A stretch of DNA of 64,000 nucleotides from Polynucleobacter sp. CS-Odin-A6 (GCF_018882095.1 NZ_JACVPD010000002.1:62001-126000); one strand, 5' to 3'. Shown: positions 48,551-57,306, counted from the first letter of the stretch. The notes: generated from the sequence alone by a model not told the origin. A program made the numbers and translations.

Positions 48551-49884
48551 GCAAAACCACCATCGATTCCTCCAGAAGAAAGTATCTCCAAACTTCGGCG
48601 AAGATGATGGGCTTCATTTTGTTTTTCAGTGAAGTCGATATTGCCTGGGGTGCCAAGATCTTGGGTGTCCGTATTTGGCCAGCAGAGGACTACACGCGGA
48701 TTACACTCGAGTCTGATAAAGCACTGCCGATTACCCAGCAACTCCTCACCAATCCCGATCGTTTAGTAGTAGACGTACAAGGCATGGAACTTAACTCCAC
48801 CCTCAAAGACTTAGTGGCTAAGGTGAAACCGAATGATCCTTATGTGTCACAAATTCGGGTGGGGCAATTTCAACCAGGGATGGTGCGTCTGGTATTCGAT
48901 CTCAAAGAGCCCGTTAAGCCTCAGCTTTTTACGCTGGATCCGATTGCAGAATATCAATACCGTATGGTGCTTGATCTCTATCCTGCCACGCCCCCAGATC
49001 CCTTAATGGAATTAGTCAAGCGCAGTGCTCGTAAGGAAAGCGCCTTAGATAAAGCCAATGAAGAAGTTGATCTGATTGCCCAGTTCGCCACAAAAAAAGA
49101 AAAGGAAGCCCCAAAAGCTCCAGTAGCGCAAGCCATTCCGGATGTGAAAGAACCTCCTGCCAAAGCAAAATACCAGCGCCTGATTACCATTGCCATTGAT
49201 GCTGGACATGGCGGCGAAGATCCGGGAGCTATCGGCACTATGGGTTCCAAAGAAAAGCATGTGGTTCTCTCCATCGCTAAGCGCTTACGTGACAAGATCG
49301 ATAGCGATCCGTATATGCGGCCATTTCTAACGAGAGATGGCGACTACTTTGTGCCACTTCACACCAGGGTTCAAAAGGCACGTCGAGTGCAAGCTGATTT
49401 GTTTGTTTCAATTCATGCAGATGCTTTTATTGAACCCAGAGCAAAGGGGGCTTCAGTCTTTGCTTTATCTCAAATGGGTGCCAGTAGCACGACGGCCCGT
49501 TGGATGGCCAATAAAGAAAATGCTTCAGATTTAATTGGCGGTATCAATATCAAGACTCAAGATAAGCAAGTAGCCAATCTATTGCTAGATATGTCGACCA
49601 CTGCCCAAATCAAAGACTCACTTCAAGTGGGTACTTCTATCCTCAAACAAATTAGTGGATTCGCTCCTTTGCATAAAGGACAGGTTGAGCAAGCCAGTTT
49701 TGCCGTTCTCAAGGCTCCAGATATCCCATCAATTCTGGTGGAGACAGCCTTCATTAGTAACCCCCAGGAAGAAGCGCGTCTCAATGATGACGCCTATCAG
49801 GACCGGATTGCTGAAGCGATTATGAGAGGAATTAAGGACTATTTCTCTAAAAATCCGCCGGTTGCTAGACGAGCAAACGCCTAG
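48547..49884 (+). CDS. amiC: N-acetylmuramoyl-L-alanine amidase, Tat-exported AmiC type
   Basis: The 445-residue periplasmic amidase has a twin-arginine signal (SSRRKYLQTS, residues about 8-17, with a hydrophobic stretch), an AMIN domain (about 40-140) that targets the septum, an Ala/Lys linker, and an Amidase_3 domain with zinc ligands in IAIDAGHGGEDPG, FVSIHADAF and ILVETAFISNP. It splits daughter-cell peptidoglycan. It is translationally coupled to tsaE. Confidence 0.93.
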   Translation: MSKTTIDSSRRKYLQTSAKMMGFILFFSEVDIAWGAKILGVRIWPAEDYTRITLESDKALPITQQLLTNPDRLVVDVQGMELNSTLKDLVAKVKPNDPYVSQIRVGQFQPGMVRLVFDLKEPVKPQLFTLDPIAEYQYRMVLDLYPATPPDPLMELVKRSARKESALDKANEEVDLIAQFATKKEKEAPKAPVAQAIPDVKEPPAKAKYQRLITIAIDAGHGGEDPGAIGTMGSKEKHVVLSIAKRLRDKIDSDPYMRPFLTRDGDYFVPLHTRVQKARRVQADLFVSIHADAFIEPRAKGASVFALSQMGASSTTARWMANKENASDLIGGINIKTQDKQVANLLLDMSTTAQIKDSLQVGTSILKQISGFAPLHKGQVEQASFAVLKAPDIPSILVETAFISNPQEEARLNDDAYQDRIAEAIMRGIKDYFSKNPPVARRANA

Positions 49885-49959
49885 TTAACAGGGCTTGAAG
49901 CCAAAGGCCTAAAGACCCAAGGGCGACTATAAACTTCTTGCTATAATCTTTGTTTTACT

Positions 49960-50035
49960 GGGTCGGTAGCTCAGTCGGTAGAGCAGCGGACTTTTAATCC
50001 GTTGGTCGCGAGTTCGAATCTCGCCCGACCCACCA
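49960..50035 (+). tRNA. tRNA-Lys (anticodon TTT)
   Basis: A 76-nt tRNA with GGGTCGG/CCGACCC acceptor stem, encoded ACCA and anticodon loop CTTTTAA (TTT). A TATAAT -10 hexamer lies at 49942-49947. The 3' half is repeated in decayed form at 57655-57700, marking this gene as the probable integration site of the following island. Confidence 0.97.
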
Positions 50036-50042
50036 AAAATAG

Positions 50043-50073
50043 AGCCCTTGAATGCATGTTCAAGGGCTTTTTC
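50043..50073 (+). terminator. Terminator downstream of tRNA-Lys
   Basis: AGCCCTTGAA (50043-50052) pairs with TTCAAGGGCT (50059-50068), a perfect 10-bp stem with a six-base loop, followed by TTTTC. It ends the tRNA transcript. Confidence 0.88.
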
Positions 50074-50177
50074 TATTGAATAAGTAAAGAAATCAGAGCA
50101 ACAGACTCTAGCACCGTTGATCTATAAACTGGTCTTAAGAGGCTAAAAACCACTTACTTATTGGGTATCCTAAGGTG

Positions 50178-50206
50178 GTGACTTTAAAACTCCAAAATGC
50201 TAATAT
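50178..50206 (+). promoter_or_regulatory. Promoter of the toxin-antitoxin pair, probably leaderless
   Basis: GTGACT (50178-50183), 17 bases, TAATAT (50201-50206). The -10 ends six bases before the ATG at 50213, so the transcript should start at or beside the A of the start codon, and no Shine-Dalgarno is visible. Confidence 0.5.
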
Positions 50207-50212
50207 CTGAGC

Positions 50213-50434
50213 ATGATTAACTGGTCAAACTGCCCAGCCGTAGAAAGCGCCCCAGAGCGCGTGAGCGGAGCTTTGGTATTTTCCGGATCCCGCGTGCCTA
50301 TCGCCGCCCTCTTTGAAAACTTAGAAGATGGAATTTCGATCAAAGAATTTATTGAAATTTTTCCAGGCATTAAATTAGAACAGGCGCGCGCTGTTTTGGA
50401 TTTTGCAGCTAAGAATTCTCTAACTGCTGCGTGA
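50213..50434 (+). CDS. DUF433 antitoxin
   Basis: The 73-residue protein matches DUF433 along its length: WSNCPAVESAPERVSGALVFSGSRVPIAALFENLEDG, then a helical part (SIKEFIEIFPGIKLEQARAVLDFA). DUF433 proteins are usually found before PIN-like DUF5615 toxins, as here, and act as DNA-binding antitoxins. It overlaps the toxin by four bases. A leaderless promoter seems to drive it, and it lies just inside the tRNA-Lys end of the island. Confidence 0.85.
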   Translation: MINWSNCPAVESAPERVSGALVFSGSRVPIAALFENLEDGISIKEFIEIFPGIKLEQARAVLDFAAKNSLTAA

Positions 50435-50760
50435 AAATATTATTTGATCAGGGAACACCTGCGCCATTAAAAGACCTTTTACTTAATCACGATGTCTCTA
50501 CTGCTTATGAATTAGGATGGTCAACACTAAAAAATGGTGAGTTGTTAAGTGCTGCAGAATCAAATGGTTTTGAGGTTTTTATTACAACAGACACGAATCT
50601 TCAGTATCAACAAAATCTTATTCAAAGAAAAATTGCCATAGTGGTACTCAGCACCACCAGCTGGCCAAGAATTAAACCGAATACATCAACAATCATTGCC
50701 GCAGTTAATCAGTCCACAAATAATGGCTTCATAGAAGTAAATATCCCATTTAACGATTAA
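50431..50760 (+). CDS. DUF5615 PIN-like toxin
   Basis: The 109-residue protein begins MKILFDQGTPAPLKDLL, with the conserved first Asp of PIN-like nucleases, and has ELGWSTLKNGELLSAAESNGFEVFITTDTNLQYQQNL with two further acidic residues (TTDTN), the DUF5615 (Mut7-C/PIN-like) pattern. It starts with GTG in the overlap GTGA, so it is coupled to the antitoxin. Predicted RNase toxin; its target is unknown. After it, 50761-50840 holds nothing recognised. Confidence 0.82.
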   Translation: MKILFDQGTPAPLKDLLLNHDVSTAYELGWSTLKNGELLSAAESNGFEVFITTDTNLQYQQNLIQRKIAIVVLSTTSWPRIKPNTSTIIAAVNQSTNNGFIEVNIPFND

Positions 50761-50840
50761 ATAGCCGCATATTTAAATGGGCCAACGGATAAACAATCTG
50801 TTGCGTTGATCGGTTGAATCCAAGACCCATATTCAACTTC

Positions 50841-50921
50841 TTACAAACCCACGTTATAAGTAGCCATCACGGTAGTGGTGGAGACTACTTGATGGGACTC
50901 TTTTTGGTAGATGCCAAAGAG
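50841..50921 (-). pseudogene. Relic of the C-terminal end of a second autotransporter barrel
   Basis: Directly after the PPIase stop, in the same frame, 26 codons read LFGIYQKESHQ-VVSTTTVMATYNVGL and then TAA. The last 15 residues closely match the end of the large autotransporter (AVSTTSVMATYTVGF). No start codon or remaining barrel is present. The usual terminal aromatic residue is replaced by Leu. It is best read as the tail of a deleted paralogue. A hairpin (GACTC...GAGTC, 50893-50920) lies within it. Confidence 0.75.
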
Positions 50922-51749
50922 TCAACTACCGTTAGCTATCTTAGATTCTTTAAGCAAGATATTGATCGCTGTATTGCGACGTTGTTGTATTAATTCTTGG
51001 GCAATATTATTTTTGAGTTGATCAAAGTCAGGTAATACAAAAGGTCTTACATCATTTAGCTTAACAATATTCCATGCATTATTTGCTTTTACTGGATTTG
51101 GCGTTATCTTGCCCTTATCTAAAATCAGAATAATGTCATTGAGTGGTGGAGTTAATTGATAAGAAAAAACCCAACCAACTACACCACCCTGCACACCAGA
51201 AGCTTTATCAAGAGACTTTTCTTTAGCTAAAGTCTCAAACTTTGCACCAGCATTAATCTGCTTGATGAGATCCATGGCTTCGGCTTCGGTAGCAACCGTA
51301 ATTTGCGCCACTTCATACTGCTTGGTATTTTTAGGCTCTTTACTCGTAGCGAGCCGACGGTCGTATTCTGCTTTAATGTCCGCTTCGGTGATCGGATTGG
51401 TTTTGAGATATTGGCCAAACCAAATCTCAAATACTGTAATGCTTTGAGCTAATTTGAGTTTTAAAGGGTTACTCTCTTTTGTCAATAAGCCTGTTTTCTT
51501 AACATCTTGACTCACTGCTTCGCGAATAATAATTTCATTTAGGATATTTTGACGTAACTCTGGGGTATCTTTGGCGCCATCAGTAACTGCCATACCCACA
51601 ATCTCATTGACCTGACTAGTGTAAATTTTAATGCCGTTAACTGATACCAATACCGCTCCAGTTCCTGACTGTGCAAAAGCGACGCTGCTAATACAGGCAA
51701 GAACAAGGCCAGTTAAGGTTGAGAGTAATTTGATGGTTAGTGTATTCAT
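50922..51749 (-). CDS. Periplasmic parvulin-type peptidyl-prolyl isomerase
   Basis: The 275-residue protein has a signal peptide (about residues 1-26, ending SVAFA), a SurA-N-like helical region (LVSVNGIKIYTSQVNEIV...LRQNILNEIIIREAVSQDV) and a parvulin PPIase domain (about 140-235) with FETLAKEKSLDKASGVQGGVVGWVF. It starts 19 bases after the stop of the large autotransporter, so the two are probably one transcript. The sensible role is chaperoning that autotransporter in the periplasm, by analogy with SurA; this is inferred from the pairing. Confidence 0.88.
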   Translation of the reverse strand: MNTLTIKLLSTLTGLVLACISSVAFAQSGTGAVLVSVNGIKIYTSQVNEIVGMAVTDGAKDTPELRQNILNEIIIREAVSQDVKKTGLLTKESNPLKLKLAQSITVFEIWFGQYLKTNPITEADIKAEYDRRLATSKEPKNTKQYEVAQITVATEAEAMDLIKQINAGAKFETLAKEKSLDKASGVQGGVVGWVFSYQLTPPLNDIILILDKGKITPNPVKANNAWNIVKLNDVRPFVLPDFDQLKNNIAQELIQQRRNTAINILLKESKIANGS

Positions 51750-51768
51750 ATTCGTTTAGCTGTCCCGC

Positions 51769-54700
51769 TTAAAAACCCACTGTATAAGTCGCCATCACAC
51801 TAGTGGTAGATACGGCCTTAAACGATGTTTGAGTATAGCCAGCCGTTAGGGCAAGGCGTTGGCTTTTCTCTAGATCGTAATAAGCACCAACAGTAGCAGT
51901 CGGTCTGGTGTTTACTGCGGTGGGGTTAAAGTTAATGGGGGTTAGACCTGCAATGTTGGGGCTAGTAGCTGAGTAAGAGCCATTGCTAGTGTTGGTATCA
52001 GACTCTACTCCAGCACTGGCAAATATCGTCGTCTTAGGATTGAGCTGATGAGTAGCGATTGCGCCAGCCAAAAGTGTGGTGGCATTGGTATTTAAGGCTT
52101 GGTATGTCAGAGGCGCTGTCACTGAACTGCTGGTTCCTTCGGTGTAGCCACCCATATTACTTTGACTATAACGCACGCCAAGGTACGGACTTAGGATCGT
52201 TGCAGAGGTCAGTGCCAAGCCATATTTAGCCACTACCTGCACGCCTTGGGTGGTGAGATTGCTACTACCACTACCGGGTTCAGATGTGACCACCACACTG
52301 CGAGTCACGGTGGCACTCTTTTGGCCATAAGACGCTGAGGCTTTGAGCTCAAGACCAGTGCCATCTGGGTTTTCATTCCAAGCCGCAAACATGCCTAAGA
52401 GTGGTGTGTTATTCCCTAGCTTGACAGTGCCCGGTCCTTGGGTAGAGAGGTTTTGATCGGCATAGGCCCCAATGCGCACCTGTGGTGATGCCTTATAAGC
52501 GGCAATGAGGAGCGCGCTGGTGTTATTAATACCTTCTGCTTGCACTGTCGTATTACGACCACCCGTGGAGATACAAATACCATTGGGACCAAATAGATTG
52601 CAGTCATAGCCTAGGCTGCTGTTCAAAATACTGTTTTGTAGTGCGAAGGTGCCTTGCAATGCTTGCGCAGTATTGACTAAGGATTGTTGGGTGTAGTCTG
52701 GTGGTGGGCCACCAGCAGCAATAGTTAAATACGCGTCATTGGCATCGTAGCTCAGTGAGTATCTATAGCTTGAAGATAGATTGCTGGTGTTCAGCGTACC
52801 AAAGGTGCCAGATAGGGCTCCAGTTGAAGTGATTAAGGTATAGCGGCCTAAAGAGTAAGTACTGCTATTACTATTAAAGAGAGACAAGGTACCGGCTAGA
52901 CTGGCAGTGCCGGGGATGCTCAGTTTTTGATACCAGTTCATCGCCAAAGTACCAGTGCCTGACTGGGTATAGTTTTTTCCGAGACTGACGGTGTTCGCTG
53001 TTACGCCAACAATATTAAAGGTGCCGTTATTCGTGACCCCAGTCCAACCAGCACCTGTGCCTGAAGTGGCTATCGAGCCACTACCACTTAGCGCCAAAGT
53101 GTTACCCGCATCAATTTTGGTATCGCCTTTATAGGTGTTCACTGCAGTAAACACAACCGTACCGCCACCCGTATTACCAGGGCTGGCGCCAATCACAATC
53201 TCACCTGGATAACTCAGATCGTCAATAGAGCTAGTAAAGGTGCCTGTACTACCAGCCGCTACCGTAATGGTCGGATCACCTTCTACTTTAATCCGGTTAC
53301 TAATTGTCATCGTGCTAGTTAAAACTATATTTGCAGAGGTAGTTGCTGTACCAGCTAACTCGAGTGCGCCGGTACCAATGGCATCTTTATTGGTAATGGC
53401 CAGAGTGGCGCCGGCCTCAACTTTAGTGCCACCGGTATAAGTATTGACGCCAGATAAAGTGACTACGCCATTCGTTGCTCCACTACCCAAACCGCTATTG
53501 GTGATGGTGAGTTTACTTGGAGTACCCCCACCAGCATCGTCTACAAAGGTACCAGAGAAGGTTGAGGTTTTATTACCACCCTGATCAATTGCGCCAGAAG
53601 AATTTTTCTTAAGTGTAAAGGTGCTCGAAGTATTTGCACCACTGGAGTCAACGACTAGCTTACCGCCATCAAAGACGGTAGCAAAGGCGGTACCCAAATT
53701 GGAGAAGTTACTCGTAGCAGATGTGATATTGCCAATGCCAGATCCAAACACTAAATCCCACAGCGTAGTACTGCCGGAATGCAAGGCGAGTGTCCAGCTG
53801 CGGCCACTGTAAGTACCCGAAAGATTGGTGACGTTAAGGCCTGCACCACTCAATACGCTCAGGTAGGTTCCATCAGCAGTCACCGTTGAGCCAGAGTTAA
53901 TACTAAAGGCAGTTGTTCCTGAACCACTAGTCACGGCCAATGAACCAAAGCTAGTTGCCGTACCAATAATGATCGCGTAGTTAGTCGGCAGTGCTCCGCT
54001 ATATGCTAAGGAAGCCTGCGAATTATTTAACGTGGTGATCGAGCCGGCATTGTTAATGCTAGAAATGGTGCCGGTATTACTTAATGTTGTTACTGTGCCG
54101 GCATTGTAAATACCAGCAGGATTTGTAACGCCTGTGCCACTAATGGTGCCGGCGTTGGTAATCGTTCCGATGGTGCGACCCGAGACGTTATAAATACCGA
54201 CGCCCCTATTATTTGTTCCCACCCCAGAAATCGTAGCGCCAGAGTTATTGGTAATCGTTGTAATGTTGGCGTTGGCATAAATACCCACCCCGACGCTTTT
54301 GTTACTAGTACCTGAAATCGTACCGCCAGAGTTATTGGTAATCGTTCCAATAGTCCCTTCAGCGCGGATACCGGCAGTGTAATTACTATTTTGAATTGAG
54401 CTACCAGTATCTGCTGCACTAATCGTGCCAGAATTGGTTATCGCAGTAATCCCGCCAGCATTGTAAATACCGCTCACAATATTGCTCGAGGTATTAGAAC
54501 CACTAATCGTTCCCGAATTGTTGTAGGTTGGAGCAGCGCCACCAGTAAGATTGTTATAAATTCCAAGGCTATAGCTCCCGCCTGAACCCGTGATGATTCC
54601 GGCATTGGAAACGGATGTTGGGTTATCAAGCCCTTTTCTGTTTGCGGCGAAGACATTGATACAAGACTGGCCGCTAGCGATGCTTACAGCGCCAGAGCAG

Positions 54701-57306
54701 CCAACAATCAAATCCATCGAAGTAGAGGTAGTAGGATTTTGCTGCAAAACCCATCCTATGGGGCCGCCAGTACCGCTGAAGGTTCCAGAGCTACTTGCGT
54801 TAGTAAATTTACCGGAAAGATCCACACCACTAAATACACTTAAATAGCGACCAAATGCAAGTGTTGAGCTTGAGTCAACGCCAAAGACTATAGAAGTATT
54901 GGTTGCCGTTATGCTTGTGCCAGTCAATTGACCATAGTTTGTTGCACTATTAACTATGATGCTGTAGTTGGCTGGTAGTGCGCCACTGTAGGTAATGGCT
55001 GTTTTAGATGCCGATGAGCTATCACCACCTTGAGCATTGTTCATGGTGGTGATGGTGCCTGTGGTGTTAGTAATCGTACCAATGCTACCGGTGTTATAAA
55101 TACTCGAGATCGTGCCAGTATTAGTCAAGGCGGTGATAGTACCGGCATTGCTGATACCTTGGGGACTAGTGCCGCCAGTGCCACTAATAGTGCCAGAGTT
55201 GGTAATAGCGCTGACAGTATTGCCCGAGGCATTATAAATACCTACACCACTGACTGCGCCACTACCTGTAGCAGTAATCGTGCCAGCGTTATTTACCGAG
55301 CTTAATGTAGCGGCGCTACTAACACCATAGTTAATTGAGCCAACAGTACCCTTATCAGTACAGGTCTGGGTACTAGTAACAACTACAGCTCCGGTACAAG
55401 TTCCAGATATTGGCACTGCAAATACCAAATCCCACAAAGTAGAGCTACCGGAATGCAGCCCCAGTGTCCAGTTGAAACCACTGTAGGATCCTGAAAGATT
55501 GGTGATTTTTCCTGAAGCGATACCACTTAATACACTCAGGTATGTGCCAGCAGCAGCAACCGTTGAGCTTGAGTCAATGCTAAAGGCGGTTGAACTTGCG
55601 GCAATATTAGTCACCACCAAACTACCAAAGGAAGTGCTAGAGTTAATAATAATGCTGTAGTTAGTTGGCAGCGTGCCACTATAAGTCAAGGATGCTTGAG
55701 CATTCTTTAAAGTGGTGATAGTTCCGCTATTCACTATACCCCTACCGCTAGTACCATTGGTATCACCCGTGCCACCAGCACCCCCGGTAATCGTGCCAGT
55801 GTTAGTGAGCGTTGTCACCGTGCCATTGATTGTGATGCCCGCACCACCATCACCAGCATAACCACCATTTCCACCAGCACCCCCGGTAATCGTGCCCGAG
55901 TTAGTAAACGTTGTTGTCGCACCACTAATTGCTATACCCATACCACCAGCACCACCATTGCCGCTGGTACCACTTATACCTTCACTGCCACCATCATTAC
56001 CACTACCACGCCAGCCTCCTGCACCACCAATACCACCAGCACCACCCTGAATTGAACCGCTATTAGTTACGGTATTTGTCCCGCTTGAAGACGAAATATA
56101 AACACCGGCACCACCATTACCACCATTACCACCATTACCACCATTACCACCATTACCACCAGTGCCTTGACGGCCGCCGAACCCACCAGTACCAGCAGCA
56201 CCAGCATTACCACCATCTCCACCAGTACCACCATCACGACCAGCACCACCAGCACCACCCAAAATGCTACCGTTAATAGCGTTGGTTAAAGAATTACTTC
56301 CGCTGGAGGTGGACATATAAACGCCATTACCACCATTACCACCATTACCACCATTACCACCATTACCCCCATTACCCCCATCACCACCATCACCATTTCC
56401 ATAGGAATAGCCATAATTACCACCATTCCCACCATTACCGCCCCTGCTACCATCACGAGCATAACCACCATCTCCACCAGCACCACCCAAAATACTAGCG
56501 CTAGTAGCGTTGGTTAAGGTGTTACTTCCACTGGAAGTAGACATATAAACGCCAGTACCACCAGCAGAACCAGCACCACCACTTCCACCATTACCACCAT
56601 CACCACCACCACCTCCGCTGCTAGCTCCACTACCCCAATTATCATCACTACCATCACCACCACTAGAACCACTAGTAGCACTGCCACCATCACCACCGTC
56701 ACCGCCTCGACCAGCAAGATAACCCCACTGGATCAAACCGTTATTGGTTAACATACTCGTGCCCGAACCGGTATTTACAAAAGAAATACCTTTACCACCA
56801 GCACCACCAACCAAACCATCACCGCCAGCATAACCACCGGCACCACCAGCACCATACGACGGCAGCATCCACCATTGCCAAGCATCCCTACCGGAGTTTG
56901 CTTGGGCACCACTACCATCGCTACTACTCTGACCGTTAGTACCAAAACCGCCATTAATTTGCCCAATACTTATGATGGTGATGTTCTGGGATCTTGAAAA
57001 TTGTCCGTTTATGCCATTAAGGCCACCAACACCAGAACCACTAACAGTAGTAGCGTCCACTACATAACCGGGGCTTGAGTATGGGTTTGCAGACGAGTCA
57101 GTCAAATTGATGGTGTTTGCAAAAACAGGAAGAGCAAAAGCAGAGCACGCGAGAACGATAGCTATGCCGCTTGCTTTAAGTTTGTGCCTCATGCGAGCAC
57201 ACCAAGATTGACTCTTAACGCACAACATACCATCAGAAATCTTATCGAACTGCATATTACTATTGAAGACTGCGGCTTGATCTTTAGCGCTCACATTTTT
57301 TAACAT
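51769..57306 (-). CDS. Giant Gly-rich autotransporter adhesin (type Va)
   Basis: From the ATG at 57306 the protein is 1845 residues. It has a long N-terminal signal region (hydrophobic core GIAIVLACSAFALPVFA, cleavage near residue 63). Next are six beta-helix rungs of the form T-x-LTNxGxIxGGAGG separated by loops very rich in GGN/GGD (about 150-520), then a rung-rich passenger (ITNSGTISG repeats) containing three related 90-115-residue modules. Two autotransporter-associated strand repeats (SGVNTYTGGTKVEAGATLAI; TAVNTYKGDTKIDAGNTLAL) precede the barrel, which covers about the last 250 residues and ends in Phe. Surface adhesion or aggregation is likely. Longer TTG-started frame to 57336 is less likely. 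Confidence 0.9.
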   Translation of the reverse strand: MLKNVSAKDQAAVFNSNMQFDKISDGMLCVKSQSWCARMRHKLKASGIAIVLACSAFALPVFANTINLTDSSANPYSSPGYVVDATTVSGSGVGGLNGINGQFSRSQNITIISIGQINGGFGTNGQSSSDGSGAQANSGRDAWQWWMLPSYGAGGAGGYAGGDGLVGGAGGKGISFVNTGSGTSMLTNNGLIQWGYLAGRGGDGGDGGSATSGSSGGDGSDDNWGSGASSGGGGGDGGNGGSGGAGSAGGTGVYMSTSSGSNTLTNATSASILGGAGGDGGYARDGSRGGNGGNGGNYGYSYGNGDGGDGGNGGNGGNGGNGGNGGNGVYMSTSSGSNSLTNAINGSILGGAGGAGRDGGTGGDGGNAGAAGTGGFGGRQGTGGNGGNGGNGGNGGNGGAGVYISSSSGTNTVTNSGSIQGGAGGIGGAGGWRGSGNDGGSEGISGTSGNGGAGGMGIAISGATTTFTNSGTITGGAGGNGGYAGDGGAGITINGTVTTLTNTGTITGGAGGTGDTNGTSGRGIVNSGTITTLKNAQASLTYSGTLPTNYSIIINSSTSFGSLVVTNIAASSTAFSIDSSSTVAAAGTYLSVLSGIASGKITNLSGSYSGFNWTLGLHSGSSTLWDLVFAVPISGTCTGAVVVTSTQTCTDKGTVGSINYGVSSAATLSSVNNAGTITATGSGAVSGVGIYNASGNTVSAITNSGTISGTGGTSPQGISNAGTITALTNTGTISSIYNTGSIGTITNTTGTITTMNNAQGGDSSSASKTAITYSGALPANYSIIVNSATNYGQLTGTSITATNTSIVFGVDSSSTLAFGRYLSVFSGVDLSGKFTNASSSGTFSGTGGPIGWVLQQNPTTSTSMDLIVGCSGAVSIASGQSCINVFAANRKGLDNPTSVSNAGIITGSGGSYSLGIYNNLTGGAAPTYNNSGTISGSNTSSNIVSGIYNAGGITAITNSGTISAADTGSSIQNSNYTAGIRAEGTIGTITNNSGGTISGTSNKSVGVGIYANANITTITNNSGATISGVGTNNRGVGIYNVSGRTIGTITNAGTISGTGVTNPAGIYNAGTVTTLSNTGTISSINNAGSITTLNNSQASLAYSGALPTNYAIIIGTATSFGSLAVTSGSGTTAFSINSGSTVTADGTYLSVLSGAGLNVTNLSGTYSGRSWTLALHSGSTTLWDLVFGSGIGNITSATSNFSNLGTAFATVFDGGKLVVDSSGANTSSTFTLKKNSSGAIDQGGNKTSTFSGTFVDDAGGGTPSKLTITNSGLGSGATNGVVTLSGVNTYTGGTKVEAGATLAITNKDAIGTGALELAGTATTSANIVLTSTMTISNRIKVEGDPTITVAAGSTGTFTSSIDDLSYPGEIVIGASPGNTGGGTVVFTAVNTYKGDTKIDAGNTLALSGSGSIATSGTGAGWTGVTNNGTFNIVGVTANTVSLGKNYTQSGTGTLAMNWYQKLSIPGTASLAGTLSLFNSNSSTYSLGRYTLITSTGALSGTFGTLNTSNLSSSYRYSLSYDANDAYLTIAAGGPPPDYTQQSLVNTAQALQGTFALQNSILNSSLGYDCNLFGPNGICISTGGRNTTVQAEGINNTSALLIAAYKASPQVRIGAYADQNLSTQGPGTVKLGNNTPLLGMFAAWNENPDGTGLELKASASYGQKSATVTRSVVVTSEPGSGSSNLTTQGVQVVAKYGLALTSATILSPYLGVRYSQSNMGGYTEGTSSSVTAPLTYQALNTNATTLLAGAIATHQLNPKTTIFASAGVESDTNTSNGSYSATSPNIAGLTPINFNPTAVNTRPTATVGAYYDLEKSQRLALTAGYTQTSFKAVSTTSVMATYTVGF
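53743..55695 (-). repeat. Three related passenger modules with paired cysteines
   Basis: Modules at 55695-55417, 55002-54658 and 54012-53743 each start Y-SG-LP-NY-II and include YLSV-SG and, in the first and third, LHSGS-TLWDLVF. The first two are followed by or end in a C-x-GAV-(x)-Q-x-C pair with 11 residues between cysteines; the third has no cysteines. Sequence similarity is visible by eye at protein level and suggests internal duplication. Confidence 0.75.
56111..56160 (-). repeat. 9-bp tandem repeat encoding GGN, array 1
   Basis: CCACCATTA is repeated about 5.5 times without change on the plus strand, coding (GGN)n on the minus strand inside the autotransporter. Being a multiple of three, slippage would change loop length without a frameshift. 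Confidence 0.85.
56323..56400 (-). repeat. 9-bp tandem repeat encoding GGN/GGD, array 2
   Basis: About eight copies of the same 9-bp unit, the first five nearly perfect and the later ones with C or A changes (CCCCCATTA, CCACCATCA). It encodes a second Gly-rich loop of the passenger, in frame. Confidence 0.85.

Noticed and set aside
50893-50920. Hairpin after the PPIase stop considered as a terminator.
   Set aside because: The stem has unpaired A residues and no T-tract follows on the minus strand; kept only as a note within the relic.
56111-56400. Short regular repeats considered as a CRISPR array.
   Set aside because: The unit is 9 bp with no spacers, is in frame in a coding region, and no cas genes exist.
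56067-56717. Several long frames in other phases rich in Val/Met or His/Tyr opposite the Gly-rich region.
   Set aside because: They are by-products of the 9-bp CCACCATTA repeat and have no start context or family.
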